A stretch of 7,185 nt of DNA, from NCBI GenBank assembly GCA_027074135.1, contig JALTDM010000218.1:1-7185 (forward strand), given 5' to 3'. Below, one piece after another: positions 5,756 through 7,185 of the stretch. Numbering within the stretch: the first letter of the stretch is position 1; each line of letters begins with the position of its first letter. The DNA is from Bacteroidales bacterium. Lineage in GTDB: Bacteria > Bacteroidota > Bacteroidia > Bacteroidales > JALTDM01. Below the pieces are notes generated by a model, which saw only the letters and a list, made by a program, of their open reading frames with translations, had not been told where the DNA came from and ran no database searches. Position numbers and translations under genes: made by a program.

Positions 5756-6958
5756 ATGAATAAAAAGAAAAAAGATATTACATTTTTTAATTTAGTATTT
5801 GCTTTTTTCAAAATAGGTCTTACTGCATACGGTATGGCTATTTTGCAGCAAATAAAAGCAGTTATTATAAATAATAAATGGCTTTCGAAAAAAGATGTGG
5901 AAGAAGGAATTGCAATGGTTCAACTTTTTCCGGGTCCTATTATGTTTAATTTGGGAATATACTGTTCTTATAAATTGAAAGGTTTTTGGGGTAGTCTTAT
6001 TTCTTCATTTTTCTTTTTACTGCCGTCGTATTTGTTGATTGTTTTTTTCTCTTGGTTGTATTTTACTTATAGTACGGTAGAATGGGTAAAGCCTATCTTT
6101 TTTGCTTTGGATGCTATGGTTGTAGGTGTTGTGTTCAATATCTTTTTGGATTTTGGAGCCAGATATGTCAAAAATCTTAAATTGGCGATTATTGCGGGTA
6201 CTGCTTTTTTACTTTTACTTTTTCGTGTTAATGCGTTAATAATTATCTTGACTGCAATTGTTTTAGGTATTGGTTTTAATTATATTAAAAAAGAAGATGA
6301 AGAAAAGAATGCCGCTGAAGAGGAAAATGATTTAACAAAAAAATTACCTGGTAATATAAAAAAAAGAGTGTTTTGGATAGTTGTTACCGGTGTTGTATTT
6401 GTACTTGTGATAATTTTAGGAATATTATTTCATTCCCGAATTTCAACATTACTGTTTTCAATGTTTAAAATAGGTGCTGTAGCTTTTGGCAGCGGCTTTA
6501 CAATTATGCCACTTTTACAACAAGAGGCGGTGGTTTCACATCATTGGCTTACAATGAAGGAGTTTACGGATGGGATAGCTTTTGGGCAAATAACACCCGG
6601 ACCATTTTTAATTACAGCAACATTTATCGGATATAAAGTTGCAGGTATTTGGGGTAGTGCAATAGCAACGTTTGGAATGTTTTTCCCTTCGTTTTTTTAT
6701 ACTTTGGTTGCTACGGAATTATATGAAAAAGTTAGAACAAATAAGTGGATTCAGAGGGCCATTACAGGCATAATGGGAGCTTTTACGGGTATGCTCGCAT
6801 GGGTTTTATTGAGTCTGGGGGAAACAAGCCTTAAAGAACCGTCAATGTATATATGGGCTGTAGGTAGTTTTATTTTGGTGAGATATACAAAATTGAATTT
6901 AATTTGGATTTTTTTTATTGGCATTGCTATTAAATTGGCTTTGTATTTTTTATTTTAA
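5756..6958 (+). CDS. chrA: ChrA-type (CHR family) two-domain transporter
   Basis: The 400 residues form a long-chain CHR protein made of two homologous halves. N-half: FFKIGLTAYG (17-26), W42 and VQLFPGP (55-61) followed by KGFWGS (75-80). C-half: MFKIGAVAFGSGF (236-248), W264, GQITPGP (277-283) and AGIWGS (296-301). About ten to eleven hydrophobic helices are present. The halves are joined by a charged, partly acidic linker (about 178-204). CHR proteins export chromate, probably in exchange for or in competition with sulfate. The N-half has YGMA where chromate transporters usually carry FGGP, so chromate specificity is not certain and sulfate or another oxyanion remains possible. It is the last gene of the operon; the stop is followed by 227 nt without a recognisable gene. 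Confidence 0.9.
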   Translation: MNKKKKDITFFNLVFAFFKIGLTAYGMAILQQIKAVIINNKWLSKKDVEEGIAMVQLFPGPIMFNLGIYCSYKLKGFWGSLISSFFFLLPSYLLIVFFSWLYFTYSTVEWVKPIFFALDAMVVGVVFNIFLDFGARYVKNLKLAIIAGTAFLLLLFRVNALIIILTAIVLGIGFNYIKKEDEEKNAAEEENDLTKKLPGNIKKRVFWIVVTGVVFVLVIILGILFHSRISTLLFSMFKIGAVAFGSGFTIMPLLQQEAVVSHHWLTMKEFTDGIAFGQITPGPFLITATFIGYKVAGIWGSAIATFGMFFPSFFYTLVATELYEKVRTNKWIQRAITGIMGAFTGMLAWVLLSLGETSLKEPSMYIWAVGSFILVRYTKLNLIWIFFIGIAIKLALYFLF

Positions 6959-7003
6959 AGTTTGTATAAGTGTTGTTTTATGAGCTTTGTTGATTGAGTT
7001 TTT

Positions 7004-7030
7004 TCTATTTGTGAAAAATAGATTATTTTT
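7004..7030 (+). terminator. weak hairpin after the six-gene operon
   Basis: TCTATTT (7004-7010) pairs perfectly with AAATAGA (7016-7022) around GTGAA and is followed by TTATTTTT (7023-7030). The stem has only two G-C pairs, so it is a modest intrinsic terminator, but it lies 45 nt after the chrA stop, where the operon transcript should end. A smaller hairpin, TAAGT/ACTTA, follows at 7048-7061. Confidence 0.4.
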
Positions 7031-7119
7031 AGCATTTTAATGTTAAGTAAGTGAATACTTATAGTTTCCCTGATATAATTGCTTTTTTGTTTAATATAAG
7101 TTTTCTAGTAAGGCTTATT

Positions 7120-7136
7120 TATTCTAAAGTAGAATA
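7120..7136. repeat. perfect 7-bp inverted repeat in the downstream gap
   Basis: TATTCTA (7120-7126) and TAGAATA (7130-7136) are perfect inverted arms separated by AAG. With a 3-nt centre it is a better candidate for a dimer binding site than for a stable hairpin. It lies in the AT-rich tail of the window and could belong to the control region of the next gene, whose start is not identifiable here. No perfect TAnnTTTG box accompanies it. Confidence 0.35.
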
Positions 7137-7185
7137 CAATATAAAATTTTGGATAGTATTTATTTTATCGTTATTTTCTTTATGG

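Overview
The window is an AT-rich bacterial chromosomal segment with every gene on the plus strand. It most likely comes from a member of the Bacteroidota, possibly Bacteroidales. The reasons are a perfect Bacteroidota-type -7 promoter box (TAACTTTG, 3101-3108), the lack of clear Shine-Dalgarno sequences, and the protein types present (a small PepSY-type membrane protein and an ArsR-type N-terminus). No tRNA, rRNA, CRISPR array or insertion sequence was seen. The assignment rests on recognition by eye, not on a database search.

Left part (1-1500): the C-terminal tail of a membrane protein (probably a Bax inhibitor-1/YccA-type protein), a small PepSY-associated three-helix membrane protein and ispH (last enzyme of the MEP isoprenoid pathway). 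They are packed with overlapping or 1-nt-spaced ends, so they look co-transcribed. A 130-nt AT-rich gap with a weak hairpin/T-run follows.

Middle (1631-3279): a complete TrkH/KtrB-type potassium channel subunit with no regulatory TrkA/KtrA subunit beside it. Next comes a short regulatory region: a Bacteroidota-type promoter whose -7 box lies inside the inverted repeat ATCG-N8-CGAT, a 37-codon reading frame that matches the start of an ArsR-family repressor and then stops, and a second ATCG-N8-CGAT site just before the next gene. The two sites lie in a diverged direct repeat of about 32 bp, 146 bp apart.

Right part (3280-6958): a tight six-gene operon, with gaps of 31 and 5 nt and three overlaps. 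In order it encodes a flavodoxin-fold flavoprotein with an iron-sulfur-type cysteine cluster, an OsmC-like protein with only one cysteine, a small cytoplasmic thioredoxin-like protein, a membrane-tethered thioredoxin, a TauE/SafE (TSUP) anion exporter and a two-domain ChrA-type transporter. Taken together this looks like a thiol/sulfur or oxyanion stress module: electron and thiol transfer in the cytoplasm, thiol exchange outside the membrane, and two exporters for anions such as sulfite, thiosulfate, sulfate or chromate. The substrate is inference. It was plausibly controlled by an ArsR-type regulator, of which only the first third remains here.

The last 227 nt (6959-7185) are AT-rich and without a recognisable gene. 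They hold a weak terminator-like hairpin and a perfect 7-bp inverted repeat that may belong to the next gene's control region.
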